Of a stretch of 64,000 nucleotides of DNA, positions 15,665 through 25,295 are shown in pieces. A program made the translations under genes and the position numbers. The notes below the pieces were generated by a model. The model was given only the letters and a program-made list of their open reading frames with translations, was not told the origin of the DNA and ran no database searches. Position 1 is the stretch's first letter. Every line of letters begins with the position of its first letter. The stretch is from Alphaproteobacteria bacterium (GTDB lineage: Bacteria > Pseudomonadota > Alphaproteobacteria > Sphingomonadales > Sphingomonadaceae). Location: positions 101,853-165,852 of the forward strand of contig JAGWWF010000005.1 in NCBI GenBank assembly GCA_018970445.1, in the 5' to 3' direction.

Positions 15665-17751
15665 AGCGCGGCTGGCAGACCTTGATCATGGCAGCAGCGC
15701 TGCTGGCCCAGCCGGTGCTGGCACAGACCACGGTCAACCTGCGCGATGCCGATGTGCGCGCCTTCATCCAGGATGTGGCGCGCGCCACCGGGCGCAGCTT
15801 CATCATCGATCCGCGCGTGCAGGGCAAGGTGACGGTGGTGTCTGACCGGCCGCTGGATCAGGCCGGTTATTTCGAGCTGTTCCTGTCCACCCTGCGCGCC
15901 AACGGGCTGGTCGTCACCCCGGCGGCCGGCGGGGCGTTCCGCGTGGCCCCGCTGGATGGGGCCGCCACCCAGCCATCGGCCGGGGCATCGGCAGGCCTGG
16001 GCCGCGATCGCTTTGAAACCCGCGTGGTGCCGCTGAAATATATCGATGCCGCCTCGGCGCTGGAATCGCTGCGGCCGCTGGTGTCGCGCGAAGGCCAGGT
16101 GACGGCCAATCGCAGCGGCAATGCCGTGATCGTGGCGGATTTTTCCGACAATGTGGTGCGCGTCACCGCGCTGGCCCGGCAGCTCGATCAGGATCGCGCC
16201 GCGGTGCGGGTCGTGGCGCTGAAACATGCCGGCGCGCGCGAGATTGCCACCAGCCTGGCCCAGGTGGCGCAAGGCAGCGCCGAAGGGCGCGGCTGGCAGG
16301 TGGCCCCGGTGGATGCCAGCAACTCCCTGGTGTTGCGCGGCGATCCCGCCACATTGGCCAAGCTGGCGCGCACCATCGCCGATCTGGATCAGGCGGCGGC
16401 CGCCGGCAGCGACGTGCGGGTGATGTTCCTGAACCATGCCGATGCCGAAAAGCTGGTGCCGGTGCTGCAACAGCTGGTTGGCCAGCCGGTCAGCCCCGCT
16501 TCCCAGGCCGCGCCCATCACCCAGCCCACCCAGAGCGCCTTTGGCAATGCCAGTGCCGGCCAGCCGGGCCAGGCCCAGCCGATCGCGGCCCAGCCGCTGC
16601 CCGCCGCGCCGCAGGGCGCGCTGGGCACCAGCGGCTTTGTGCCCGGGGCCAGCATCGGGCGCGGCCAGGCGGTGATCGCGCGCTATGAAGGGGCCAACGC
16701 CATCGTGATTGCCGCGCCCGCCGATGTGCAGCGCCGGCTGGGCGAGGTGGTGCGGCAGCTTGATGTGCGGCGCGAACAGGTGCTGGTGGAAGCGGTGATC
16801 GTGGAGATCAGCGACGTCGCCGCCCAGCGGCTGGGCGTGCAGTTCCTGCTGGGTGGCAACGGCAACAGCAACATCCCGTTTTCCGTCACCAATTACAGCA
16901 ATGCCGCGCCCAATCTGCTGGCCGTGGCCGGCGCAATCGTTTCGGAAAACCGCTATGGCCAGGACAATGCCACCAGCGTGCAGCTGCGCACCGCGGCGGT
17001 GAACAGCCTGCTGAATGCCAATGGCGGCCAGTTCGGCTTTGGCGGCAATCTGGGATCGAACGCGGTGTTCGGCTTTGTCGTCAACGCCGTGAAGGCCGAT
17101 ACCGCGTCCAACGTGCTGTCCACCCCGTCGGTGGTCACGCTCGACAACGCGCAGGCGCGCATCCTGGTGGGCCAGAATGTGCCGATCGCCACCGGCCAGG
17201 CGCTCAGCAACAATTTCGACAATAGCTTTCGCACCGTGCAGCGCCAGGATATCGGCATCCAGCTGGATGTGCGCCCGCAGATCAACGCCGGCGGCACCAT
17301 CAAGCTGAGCCTGCGTCAGGAGGTGAGCAGCATCGCCCAGGCGGTCGTCACCCAGAATGTCCCCGATCTGATCTTCAACAAGCGCGAGATTTCCACCACC
17401 GTCACCGTGGATGATGGCCAGATCATCGCGCTGGGCGGCCTGATCGATGAAAATGAACGCCGCGCCATCGAAAAGGTGCCGCTGCTGGGCGATATCCCCA
17501 TCCTGGGCAATCTGTTCCGGTCCCGGTCGCGCAATCGCACCAAGACCAATCTGATGGTGTTCATCCGCCCCACCATCATCAAGGGTGCCGAAGATGCCGC
17601 GCGGCTGACCGGCGAACGCTATCAATATGTCCGCGCCGAACAGGCAGTGCGCGAGGGCAGCACCGACACCAGCCTGGATGCACTGGTGCGCGATTATCTG
17701 AAGGCCCCCATTCCCGGTGCGCCGCCGCCGGCCGATCCGCCCAAACCATGA
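15661..17751 (+). CDS. gspD: Type II secretion system secretin GspD
   Basis: A 696-residue outer-membrane secretin with a cleavable signal peptide ending in QPVLAQ. The N0 domain follows (TTVNLRDADVRAFIQDVARATG), then N1-N3 repeats. Between the second and third is a long Ala/Gln/Pro-rich insert (about residues 275-325). The C-terminal secretin domain has the VPLLGDIPILGNLF motif and the LMVFIRPTII end. No S-domain or pilotin gene is seen. The ATG at 15661 overlaps the gspC stop. Confidence 0.96.
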   Translation: MKRGWQTLIMAAALLAQPVLAQTTVNLRDADVRAFIQDVARATGRSFIIDPRVQGKVTVVSDRPLDQAGYFELFLSTLRANGLVVTPAAGGAFRVAPLDGAATQPSAGASAGLGRDRFETRVVPLKYIDAASALESLRPLVSREGQVTANRSGNAVIVADFSDNVVRVTALARQLDQDRAAVRVVALKHAGAREIATSLAQVAQGSAEGRGWQVAPVDASNSLVLRGDPATLAKLARTIADLDQAAAAGSDVRVMFLNHADAEKLVPVLQQLVGQPVSPASQAAPITQPTQSAFGNASAGQPGQAQPIAAQPLPAAPQGALGTSGFVPGASIGRGQAVIARYEGANAIVIAAPADVQRRLGEVVRQLDVRREQVLVEAVIVEISDVAAQRLGVQFLLGGNGNSNIPFSVTNYSNAAPNLLAVAGAIVSENRYGQDNATSVQLRTAAVNSLLNANGGQFGFGGNLGSNAVFGFVVNAVKADTASNVLSTPSVVTLDNAQARILVGQNVPIATGQALSNNFDNSFRTVQRQDIGIQLDVRPQINAGGTIKLSLRQEVSSIAQAVVTQNVPDLIFNKREISTTVTVDDGQIIALGGLIDENERRAIEKVPLLGDIPILGNLFRSRSRNRTKTNLMVFIRPTIIKGAEDAARLTGERYQYVRAEQAVREGSTDTSLDALVRDYLKAPIPGAPPPADPPKP

Positions 17752-19178
17752 CCACCACGCTGCCTTACGCCTTTGCCAAGGCCAACGGCCTGATCCTCAC
17801 CGCGGCCGGCGATGTGGCAACGGTGACGCGCCGGCCCGGCAGCCGCACCGCCGCCCTGGCCGAGGTGCGCCGCATCGCCGGCCGCCCGCTGCGCCTGACC
17901 GAGGTGAACGAAGCCGATTTCGACCGGCTGCTGCAGGATCATTATGCCAGCAGCGCCTATGCCGGGCAGACCGACGGGCTGCTGGCGCTGGCCGACGACA
18001 TGCCATCGGCCGAAGATCTGCTGGCCAGCGACGATGAAGCCCCCGCCATCCGCCTGATCAACGGCCTGATCGCCGAGGCCGCCCGCCTGAAGGCATCGGA
18101 CATCCACATCGAACCGTTCGAGGCCGCCCTGGTGGTGCGCATGCGCATCGATGGCCAGTTGCAGGAAATGCACCGCCTGCCGGCCGGTGTCGCCAGCCTG
18201 CTGGTCAGCCGCATCAAGGTGATGGCCCGGCTTGACATCGCCGAACGCCGGCTGCCCCAGGATGGACGCATGGAACTGGCGCTGGCGGCCAAGCGGCTGG
18301 ATGTGCGCGTGTCCACCCTGCCGGCGCGCGGCGGCGAACGCGTGGTGCTGCGCCTGCTCGACAAGGACAATGCGGGCATCGATCTGGCGGCGCTGGGCAT
18401 GCCGCCGGCCAGCGATGCCGCCTTCCGCGCCGCGCTGGCCAGCCCCAATGGGCTTGTGCTCGTCACCGGCCCCACCGGCAGCGGCAAGACCACCACGCTT
18501 TATGCCGGGCTGAAACTGCTGAACGACGGCAGCCGCAACATCCTCACCGTGGAAGACCCGGTGGAATATGCCGTGGATGGCATCGGCCAGACCCAGGTGA
18601 ATGCCAAGGTCGGCCTCAGCTTTGCCGCCGGCCTGCGCGCCATCCTGCGGCAGGATCCCGATGTGGTGATGGTTGGCGAAATCCGCGATGCCGAAACGGC
18701 GCAGATCGCCGTGCAGGCCGCGCTCACCGGCCATCTCGTGCTGTCCTCGCTGCACACCAACGATGCCGCCAGCGCCATCACCCGCCTGCGCGATTTCGGC
18801 ATCGAGCCCTTTCTGCTGGCCGCCACGCTGCGCGCCGTGCTGGCCCAGCGGCTGGTGCGCCGGCTCTGCCCCGATTGCCGCCAGCCCGCGCCCGGTGACG
18901 CTGCGACCCTCGCCGCGCTTGGCCTGCCCGCCGGCACCGCCCTGTGGCAGGCGCCCGGCTGCCCCGCCTGCCACCACAGCGGCTGGCAGGGCCGGGTGGG
19001 CCTGTATGATCTGGTCCGCATGACCGATGCGCTGGCGCTGCGTATCAATGCCGGCGCCACCGCTGCCGAGCTGGCGGCGCAAAGCCAGGGCCTGCCCGCC
19101 GTGGCCGCCGCCGCCGTGGCGCAGGGCCTCACCACCCCGGCCGAAGCGCTGCGGGTGATCGGGGGCGGTGATGGCTGA
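17748..19178 (+). CDS. gspE: Type II secretion ATPase GspE
   Basis: A 476-residue cytoplasmic hexameric ATPase that drives pseudopilus assembly. Walker A reads GPTGSGKTT, the Asp box and Walker B lie in ILRQDPDVVMVGEIRD, and the His box is around HLVLSSLHTNDA. A zinc-binding tetracysteine module is present (CPDC and CPAC pairs). The N-terminal GspL-binding domain is short. The start overlaps the gspD stop by 4 bases. Confidence 0.97.
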   Translation: MTTTLPYAFAKANGLILTAAGDVATVTRRPGSRTAALAEVRRIAGRPLRLTEVNEADFDRLLQDHYASSAYAGQTDGLLALADDMPSAEDLLASDDEAPAIRLINGLIAEAARLKASDIHIEPFEAALVVRMRIDGQLQEMHRLPAGVASLLVSRIKVMARLDIAERRLPQDGRMELALAAKRLDVRVSTLPARGGERVVLRLLDKDNAGIDLAALGMPPASDAAFRAALASPNGLVLVTGPTGSGKTTTLYAGLKLLNDGSRNILTVEDPVEYAVDGIGQTQVNAKVGLSFAAGLRAILRQDPDVVMVGEIRDAETAQIAVQAALTGHLVLSSLHTNDAASAITRLRDFGIEPFLLAATLRAVLAQRLVRRLCPDCRQPAPGDAATLAALGLPAGTALWQAPGCPACHHSGWQGRVGLYDLVRMTDALALRINAGATAAELAAQSQGLPAVAAAAVAQGLTTPAEALRVIGGGDG

Positions 19179-20382
19179 ATGGGCCTGGGCCGCGCTGGAT
19201 GCCGCCGGCCAGCCGCGCCGCGGCCGGCTGTCTGCCGCCAGCCGGGAAGCCGCCCGCGCTGCCCTGCTGGGCCGCAAGCTGTTCCCCACCAGCCTGGAAC
19301 CGGCCGCCGCCAGCGCCGTGCCCACCGCCCGCCGCCGGCTGAAGCCAGCCACGCTCGCGCTGTTCACCCGGCAGCTGGCCACGCTGGCCGCCGTGGTGCC
19401 GCTGGAAGAGGCGCTGCGCACCATCCGCATCCAGACCGAAGGTGAAGCCCGGCGCGACGGCGCGGCCGACGTGATCGCCAGCGTCCACGCCGCCGTGGTG
19501 GAAGGCCGCCGCCTGTCCGACGCCTTGGCCCTTGAACCGGCCAGCTTTCCACCACTTTATCGCGCCATGGTCGCGGCCGGCGAAGGCGCCGGCACCCTGC
19601 CCGGCCTGCTGGAACGGCTGGCCGCCCTGCTGGAACGCCAGGCCGAATTGCGCGGCAAGCTGCAGGCGGCGCTGGCCTATCCCGCCGCGCTCACCGTGGT
19701 CGCCACCCTGGCCGTGACCGCGCTTATGGCCTTCGTGGTGCCGCGCATCGCCGAACAGTTCGCCGATATCGGGCAAAGCCTGCCGCTGCTCACCCGCCTG
19801 GTGGTTGGCCTGTCCCACCTCATCGCCGGCTGGTGGTGGCTGATGGCGCTGGCGCTGGCCGGGGCGGCAGCGCTGGCGGCGCGGGCGCTGGCCGATCCGG
19901 CCACCCGCCGCCGCGTCGATGCCCGCGCCCTCACCCTGCCCGTGGCCGGCCGGCTGATCCGCAACTGGCAGGCGGCGCGGCTGGCCCGCACGCTGGCAAT
20001 GATGGTCGCCAGCCGGCTGCCGATCGTCGATGGCCTCAGGCTCACCCTGCCCACCATCGGCAATCATGAAATCCGCGCCCGCGTCGCCCAGATGGCCGAT
20101 GATATCAGCGAAGGCGCCAGCCTGACCGCCGCCATGAAGCGCGCCGCCGTGCTGCCGCCGCTGCTGGTCGCCATGGCCGCCGGCGGCGAAAGCGCCGGCC
20201 GGCTCGACGTGATGCTGGAACGCGGCGCCGACGCGCTGGAACGCGAACATGATGCCGCCACCCGCGCCGCGCTGGCGTTGCTGGAACCGGCGATCATCCT
20301 TGTCATGGGCGGCGCGGTGGCGGTGATCGTGCTGTCCATCCTCCTTCCCATCCTGCAACTGGAAAGTCTGGCCAGCGCATGA
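19168..20382 (+). CDS. gspF: Type II secretion inner-membrane platform protein GspF
   Basis: A 404-residue polytopic platform protein with two GspF domains and three transmembrane segments. The family motif LPLYRAMVAAGE-like sequence (FPPLYRAMVAAGEGAG) and its repeat PPLLVAMAAGGESAG are both present. The first possible start is GTG 19168, immediately followed by ATG 19171; both overlap the gspE stop. Confidence 0.95.
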   Translation: MMAEWAWAALDAAGQPRRGRLSAASREAARAALLGRKLFPTSLEPAAASAVPTARRRLKPATLALFTRQLATLAAVVPLEEALRTIRIQTEGEARRDGAADVIASVHAAVVEGRRLSDALALEPASFPPLYRAMVAAGEGAGTLPGLLERLAALLERQAELRGKLQAALAYPAALTVVATLAVTALMAFVVPRIAEQFADIGQSLPLLTRLVVGLSHLIAGWWWLMALALAGAAALAARALADPATRRRVDARALTLPVAGRLIRNWQAARLARTLAMMVASRLPIVDGLRLTLPTIGNHEIRARVAQMADDISEGASLTAAMKRAAVLPPLLVAMAAGGESAGRLDVMLERGADALEREHDAATRAALALLEPAIILVMGGAVAVIVLSILLPILQLESLASA

Positions 20383-20816
20383 ACACCACCCGCCGCCGCA
20401 TCCCCAACGGCTTCACCCTCATCGAACTGATGGTGGTGATCGTCATCATCGGCATCCTTACCACCGTCGTCGTCATCAACGTGCTGCCCGATGTGGACAA
20501 GGCCGCCGTCACCCGTGCCCGTGCCGATATCGCCAGTCTTGAAACGGCCCTCACCTCCTATCGCGCCGATCACATGGCGGTGCCCTCCACGGTGCAGGGC
20601 CTGGCCGCGCTGCAAAGCCCGCCCAGCGATCTGGCCCAGCCCGAACGCTATCGCCCCGGCGGCTATGTCAGCCGCCTGCCCAAGGACCCGTGGGGCCATC
20701 CCTATCAATATGCCGCCCCCGGCCGCAGCGGCCCGTTCGACGTGTGGTCGATGGGCCCTGACGGCAAGACCGGCCCCGGCGCCGACACAGATGACATCGG
20801 CACCTGGAATCTCTGA
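20379..20816 (+). CDS. gspG: Major pseudopilin GspG
   Basis: A 145-residue major pseudopilin. The prepilin leader ends in Gly before FTLIELMVVIVIIGIL, with the conserved Glu at +5 of the mature protein. The C-terminal part has the usual GspG region with PKDPWGHPYQY and the calcium-site-like loop around GPDGKTGPGADTDDIG. It is processed by a prepilin peptidase, which here lies 11 kb downstream. Confidence 0.97.
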   Translation: MNTTRRRIPNGFTLIELMVVIVIIGILTTVVVINVLPDVDKAAVTRARADIASLETALTSYRADHMAVPSTVQGLAALQSPPSDLAQPERYRPGGYVSRLPKDPWGHPYQYAAPGRSGPFDVWSMGPDGKTGPGADTDDIGTWNL

Positions 20817-21213
20817 ACCCCGCCGTGCGGAGGCCGGCTTCACGCTGGTGGAACTGGTGGTGGCCATCGCCATCATCGGCATCGCTGCGGCCGCAATCCT
20901 GCTTACCCTGCCCGGTGCCGGCGATGATGCGCGCCGTTCGGCCCTGCGCCTTGCCGCCCATGCCGGCGCGGCGCGCGATGCCGCGATCCTGACCGGCCGG
21001 CCGGTGCTGTTCACCCCCGGCCCCGGCGGCTGGCAGGCCGGCGACCGGCCACCGGTGCGCCTGCCCGCCGGGCAAGGCCTGACCGTGGAACCGGCCGGCC
21101 CGATCCTGTTCGATCCCACCGGCCTGGCCAGCCCGGCCCGGCTGACGGTGCGCCAGAATGATGCCAGCGCCAGCGTGACGATCGATGCCGCCGGGGCGAT
21201 CCATGCGCGCTGA
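20791..21213 (+). CDS. gspH: Minor pseudopilin GspH
   Basis: A 140-residue pseudopilin with the processing site G|FTLVELVVAIAIIGIAA and Glu at +5. The ATG at 20791 lies inside the end of gspG (26-base overlap) and gives a 16-residue leader. No other in-frame start close to the processing site is present. Assignment as GspH rests on position and size. Confidence 0.88.
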   Translation: MTSAPGISEPRRAEAGFTLVELVVAIAIIGIAAAAILLTLPGAGDDARRSALRLAAHAGAARDAAILTGRPVLFTPGPGGWQAGDRPPVRLPAGQGLTVEPAGPILFDPTGLASPARLTVRQNDASASVTIDAAGAIHAR

Positions 21214-21221
21214 CCCTCCAC

Positions 21222-21270
21222 CCCAATCCTCCCCCCCTGGGGGAGGTGCCCGCAGGGCGGAGGGGGCCGG
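21222..21270. repeat. Palindromic intergenic repeat between gspH and gspI (copy 1)
   Basis: A C-run/G-run palindrome (about 21228-21246) followed by a GCAGG...GGAGGGGG tail. The same arrangement recurs at 30904-30950. Such elements are common dispersed repeats in GC-rich alphaproteobacteria. This copy fills nearly all of the 58 bases between gspH and the likely gspI ATG. Confidence 0.65.
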
Positions 21271-21271
21271 C

Positions 21272-21643
21272 ATGGAGCGCGTTTGCCGGTGCCCGCAACC
21301 CAACGGTTTCTCCCTGATCGAAGTGATGGTCGCGCTGGCCATCTTCGGCCTGGCCGCTGTCGCCCTGATCCGCTTGCAGGGTGTCTCCCTGGCCAGCGCC
21401 ACCACCCTGGCCGAACGCGGCCAGGCCGCCATCGTCGCCCGCAACCAGGCGCTGGAGGCCTGGGTGTCGCCCACCCCGCCCGGCCCGGCGCAGGGCCACG
21501 AGCGCGCCGGCCGCCGCGACTGGGTCTGGACCCGGCAGACCCGCCCCGGCCCCGATCCCGGCACGGTGCTGATCGCGATCAGCGTGGCCGGCGACAATGG
21601 CCAGATCATCGCCAGCGACCAGCTGCTGTGGGCCCGGCGATGA
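21272..21643 (+). CDS. gspI: Minor pseudopilin GspI
   Basis: A 123-residue pseudopilin with the processing site NG|FSLIEVMVALAIFGLAAVAL and Glu at +5. The ATG at 21272 gives an 11-residue leader, normal for the family. An in-frame ATG at 21203 overlaps the gspH stop and would add 23 residues encoded by the palindromic repeat. That may be the original, translationally coupled start, now separated from the pilin part by the repeat. Confidence 0.88.
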   Translation: MERVCRCPQPNGFSLIEVMVALAIFGLAAVALIRLQGVSLASATTLAERGQAAIVARNQALEAWVSPTPPGPAQGHERAGRRDWVWTRQTRPGPDPGTVLIAISVAGDNGQIIASDQLLWARR

Positions 21644-22221
21644 GGCAGGGCGGCTTCACCCTGGTCGAACTGCTCGTCGGCCTTGCCATTTTCGGGCTGA
21701 TGGCCAGCGCCGGCACCGCGCTGCTGGCCGGCAGTGTCAACGCCAGTGTCCAGGCCACGCAGCTGGCCGATGCGGCCGGGGCACTGGCGCGCACCCACGC
21801 CCTGATCACCGCCGATGTGGCGCAGGCGGCGCCACGCCCGTGGCGCGACGAACAGGGCCAACCCCACCCTGCATTCAGCAGCGGCGATGGCGCGCTGTTC
21901 ACCCTGGTGCGCCGTGGCTGGGCCAATCCCGGCCAGGCGGCGCGCGCCTCGCTGCAACGGATCAGCTGGCGCATCGAGAATGGCGCGCTGGTGCGCCGCG
22001 CCGCGCCGATGCTGGATGGCCCGGCGCTGGGCGATGCCGCCGTGCTGCTGGCCGGCATCACCAGCGCGACCATCCGCATCCATGATGGCCGGGGCTGGCA
22101 ATCGGGCTGGGCCAATCCCGATCCCGCCGCCCTGCCGCGCGCGCTGGAGATCAGCGCCAGCGGGCCCGACATCGGCCGCATCCGCCTGCTGGTGCCGCTG
22201 GGACCGGGAGGGCCGCCATGA
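21640..22221 (+). CDS. gspJ: Minor pseudopilin GspJ
   Basis: A 193-residue pseudopilin with the leader MRQGG before FTLVELLVGLAIFGLMAS. The size and the C-terminal region with repeated W and R residues fit GspJ, which forms the pseudopilus tip with GspI and GspK. The ATG overlaps the gspI stop. Confidence 0.9.
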   Translation: MRQGGFTLVELLVGLAIFGLMASAGTALLAGSVNASVQATQLADAAGALARTHALITADVAQAAPRPWRDEQGQPHPAFSSGDGALFTLVRRGWANPGQAARASLQRISWRIENGALVRRAAPMLDGPALGDAAVLLAGITSATIRIHDGRGWQSGWANPDPAALPRALEISASGPDIGRIRLLVPLGPGGPP

Positions 22222-23162
22222 AACCCGGCGAGCGCGGCGCCGCGCTGATCAACGTGCTGGTGCTGGTGGGCATCATGGCGGCGCTGTCTACCAGCCTGTT
22301 CGATCGGCTGCGCCTGGCCCGCCATCTGGATGCCAGCCGCGCCGCCATCGATGCCGCCCGCAGCGCCGCGCTGGCCGCCGAACCGATGATCGCGGCCCGC
22401 CTGCCGCTGCCGCGCGTGCCGGCCGGGGCGTTCCGGCTTGAAACGCCGGCCGGGGCGGCGCTGGTGCGGCTGGCGCCCGGCGGCAATTGTTTCAATCTGA
22501 ACAGCACGGCGATGGGCCCGGCCGGCCGCACCGCCACCCGGCCGCTGGGGGTGGAACAGCTGGCCCGGCTGCTCGGCCTGCTTGATGTGCCGGCCGATGA
22601 GGCCCAGCGCATCGCCAGCGCCACGGCCGATTGGATCGACAGCGATCAACAGCCCGGCAGCGGCGGGGCCGAAGATGCCGCCTATGCCCGCGCCGCCACC
22701 CCCTATCGCACCGCATCGCTGCCGCTGGCCGAACCCAGCGAATGGCGGGCGGTGGCCGGCGTGACCGCGGCGATCTTTGCCCGCGCCGCCCCCCATCTGT
22801 GCGCCCTGCCCGAAACCGAACTGTCGCGGCCCAACATCAACAGCCTGGTGCCGGCCGATGCGCCGGTGCTGGCCGCCATTGCCAATCTGCCGCTGGCCAC
22901 CGCCCGCGAAGCCATCGCCGCCCGCCCGGCGACGGGGTGGGCCAGCCCCGATCAGTTCTGGACCCAGCCGCTGCTGGCCGGCCGGCAACTGCCCGCCGAT
23001 GTGCTGCGCCAGATCGACGTCAAGGATCGCTTCATCGCCTTTTCCCTTGAAACACGGCTTGCCGGGGCCACCCCCGGCCTGCCACTGGAAGCCACCGGAT
23101 TGTTCGATGCCGGCACCAGGCCGGCCCGGCTGCTGGTGCGCCGCTGGGGGCCAGAGACATGA
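22218..23162 (+). CDS. gspK: Minor pseudopilin GspK
   Basis: A 314-residue large minor pseudopilin that caps the tip. The leader MKPGERG precedes AALINVLVLVGIMAALS; as usual for GspK there is no Glu at +5 (Asn here). The large globular domain contains the DWIDSDQQPGSGGAEDAAY stretch, the calcium-binding region of the family, and a PNINSL segment. It overlaps gspJ and gspL by 4 bases each. Confidence 0.93.
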   Translation: MKPGERGAALINVLVLVGIMAALSTSLFDRLRLARHLDASRAAIDAARSAALAAEPMIAARLPLPRVPAGAFRLETPAGAALVRLAPGGNCFNLNSTAMGPAGRTATRPLGVEQLARLLGLLDVPADEAQRIASATADWIDSDQQPGSGGAEDAAYARAATPYRTASLPLAEPSEWRAVAGVTAAIFARAAPHLCALPETELSRPNINSLVPADAPVLAAIANLPLATAREAIAARPATGWASPDQFWTQPLLAGRQLPADVLRQIDVKDRFIAFSLETRLAGATPGLPLEATGLFDAGTRPARLLVRRWGPET

Positions 23163-24178
23163 TCATCCATTTCCTTGCCCCCGCCCCCCATTGGCAGCGC
23201 CGCGATGGCGGGCGGGTGATTGCCAGCGGCCAGGGCCGGCCGCCGGCCGATGCCACAGCGCCGCTGATCATCGCCGTGCCCGGCGAAGCGGTGGCGCTGC
23301 ACTGGCTTGATCTGCCCGAACTGGCCCCGGCGCAGGCCGCCGCCGCCGCCCGCCTGCTGCTGGGCGAGGCGCTGGGCGAAGCCGATCCGCACATCGCCGT
23401 GGCCCCCGGCACCGGCCCGCGTGCCGTTGCCGTGGTTGCCCGCAGCGCCATGGCCGGCTGGCTGGCCGAACTGGCCGGTGCCGGGCTGGCCCCCAGCGCG
23501 CTGGTGCCCGAACCCTTGTTGTTGCCCGCGCCGGCCGCGGGCTTTGCCGTGCTGGATGCGGGCAACCGCATTGTCGCCCGCGCTGCCAGCGCCGGCTTTG
23601 CCGCCGAACCCGATCTGGCCGCCGCGATGATCGGCGATGCACCCACCACGCCGGCCGATTTTGCCATGCCCGATCCCGTGCCGCTCAATCTGTTGAGTGG
23701 CGATTATGCCCCCGTCTCGCGCTGGCAGCCGCCGCCCGGCCTGTTGCGCCGCCTGGGCCTGATCGCCGCCGCGCTGGCCGGTCTGTGGCTGGCCGGCGAT
23801 GTTGCCGCGCTGGTGCAGGCCCGGCGGGCCGCCAGCGCCGCCGATGATCAGGCGCAGGCCATTGCCGCCACGCTGCTGCCGGCCGGGGCCGATGAACCGC
23901 TGGCGGCCTTGACCGCCCTGGCCCGCCAGCGCGGTGCCGATGGCGGGCTGGGCGCGCTGGCCGGGCCGGTGGCGGATGCCATCGCCGCCCGCCCCGGCGC
24001 GGCACTGGCCAGTGTGCGTTACACCCCGGCCGGCGGGCTGGTGGCCGGCGTGGCCGGCGGTGCCGGCGAGGCTCAGGCGTTGGCCCAGGCGCTGGCGGCC
24101 GCCGGGCTGAAGGCCAGCGCCGGCCCCACCCGCGCCACCGCCGATGGCAGCGACACGCCGGTGACGGTGGCGCGATGA
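23159..24178 (+). CDS. gspL: Type II secretion protein GspL
   Basis: A 339-residue bitopic protein that links the ATPase GspE to the inner-membrane platform. A cytoplasmic actin-like region (about residues 1-195), one membrane helix (around LRRLGLIAAALAGLWLAG) and a periplasmic ferredoxin-like domain are recognisable. The sequence is strongly Ala-rich and weakly conserved; its place between gspK and gspM supports the call. Confidence 0.87.
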   Translation: MIIHFLAPAPHWQRRDGGRVIASGQGRPPADATAPLIIAVPGEAVALHWLDLPELAPAQAAAAARLLLGEALGEADPHIAVAPGTGPRAVAVVARSAMAGWLAELAGAGLAPSALVPEPLLLPAPAAGFAVLDAGNRIVARAASAGFAAEPDLAAAMIGDAPTTPADFAMPDPVPLNLLSGDYAPVSRWQPPPGLLRRLGLIAAALAGLWLAGDVAALVQARRAASAADDQAQAIAATLLPAGADEPLAALTALARQRGADGGLGALAGPVADAIAARPGAALASVRYTPAGGLVAGVAGGAGEAQALAQALAAAGLKASAGPTRATADGSDTPVTVAR

Positions 24179-24642
24179 TGGCCGGTCTTGCCCCCTGGTG
24201 GAACCAGCGGTCCGCCCGCGAACAGCTGCTGCTGGCGCTGGCCGCCGGCCTGTTGGCCCTGCTGCTGGCCTGGCTGCTGATCCTGCGGCCATTGGCCGGC
24301 GCTCGCGCCGCCGCGATCGACGATGCCCGCACCGCCCAGGCGCAGCTGGCGCAGGTGCGCGCGCTGGCCGCCGCCATCCGGGCGCGGCCGGCGCCGCCGG
24401 CTGGCCCGGTGCACGAACTGATCGGCCGCCGGCTGGCCGAAGCCGGCCTGTCCCCCGCCCGGCTGGAGGCGCAGGGGCCGGGCCAGGCCGTGATCGAGAT
24501 CGCGGCGATCAACGGCCGCTTGTTGATCGGCTGGGCCGCCGCGCTTGAACAACGCGACGGGCTGGTGGTGGAAGAACTGGAGGCGAACCGCAACAGCGAC
24601 CAGTCGGTGCGCGCCCGCCTGTTGATCAGAAAGGCCGGCTGA
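24175..24642 (+). CDS. gspM: Type II secretion protein GspM
   Basis: A 155-residue bitopic protein with an N-terminal membrane helix (LLLALAAGLLALLLAWLLI), preceded by the typical WWNQRSARE-like stretch, and a periplasmic domain. It binds GspL in the platform. The start overlaps the gspL stop, and its stop overlaps the next start (TGATG). Confidence 0.88.
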   Translation: MMAGLAPWWNQRSAREQLLLALAAGLLALLLAWLLILRPLAGARAAAIDDARTAQAQLAQVRALAAAIRARPAPPAGPVHELIGRRLAEAGLSPARLEAQGPGQAVIEIAAINGRLLIGWAAALEQRDGLVVEELEANRNSDQSVRARLLIRKAG

Positions 24643-25295
24643 TGCGCGCGCTGCCCCTGATTGCCGGGCTTGGCCTTGGCCTGATCGCCTTCCTGCCGGC
24701 GCGGATTGCCCTGCCGGCCCCGCCGCTGGCCGCCAGCACCGTTTCGGGCAGCCTGTGGCGGGCCGAACTGGCCGATGCCCAGGCCGGCGGGCTGGCCCTG
24801 GGCCCGCTGGCCCTGTCGGTGCAGCCGCTGGCGCTGCTGAACGGGCGGCTGCAATGGGCGCTGGCCGGCACGCTGTCAGGCAGCGTCTGGCGCAGCGCCA
24901 CGGCGCAGGGGGCCGATGGCATCGGCGGCCGGCTTGGCGGTGCCAGCCTGCCCGGCCTGCCGATCCGCAGCCTTGATCTGGCCGGAATCAGCCTGGCGCT
25001 GGATGCGGCCGGGCGCTGCCAATCGGCGAGCGGGCAGGTCAGCGCCAGCCTGGCCACCGCCATCGCCGGCCAGAGCCTGCTGATCGGCAGCCCGGCCTGC
25101 GCAGGCGAGGCGCTGATCCTGCCGCTGGCCAGCAGCGACGGCCGGCTGCGGCTGGATCTAGCGATCCGCCCCGGCCGCTGGCAGGCGCAAACCCGCATCA
25201 GCGGGGCCAGCCCGGCCGAACAGGTGGCGCTGGCCGCAGCCGGCTTGCGCGCCGATGGCGCCAGCCTGATCCGCACCCAGGAGGGCACATGGTGA
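24642..25295 (+). CDS. gspN: Type II secretion protein GspN
   Basis: A 217-residue protein with an N-terminal membrane anchor and an Ala/Gly/Leu-rich periplasmic region. GspN is an accessory T2SS component of unclear role that is present in only some systems. The ASTVSGSLWRAELADA start of the mature part and the C-terminal pattern fit the family. It overlaps the next gene by 7 bases. Confidence 0.8.
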   Translation: MRALPLIAGLGLGLIAFLPARIALPAPPLAASTVSGSLWRAELADAQAGGLALGPLALSVQPLALLNGRLQWALAGTLSGSVWRSATAQGADGIGGRLGGASLPGLPIRSLDLAGISLALDAAGRCQSASGQVSASLATAIAGQSLLIGSPACAGEALILPLASSDGRLRLDLAIRPGRWQAQTRISGASPAEQVALAAAGLRADGASLIRTQEGTW

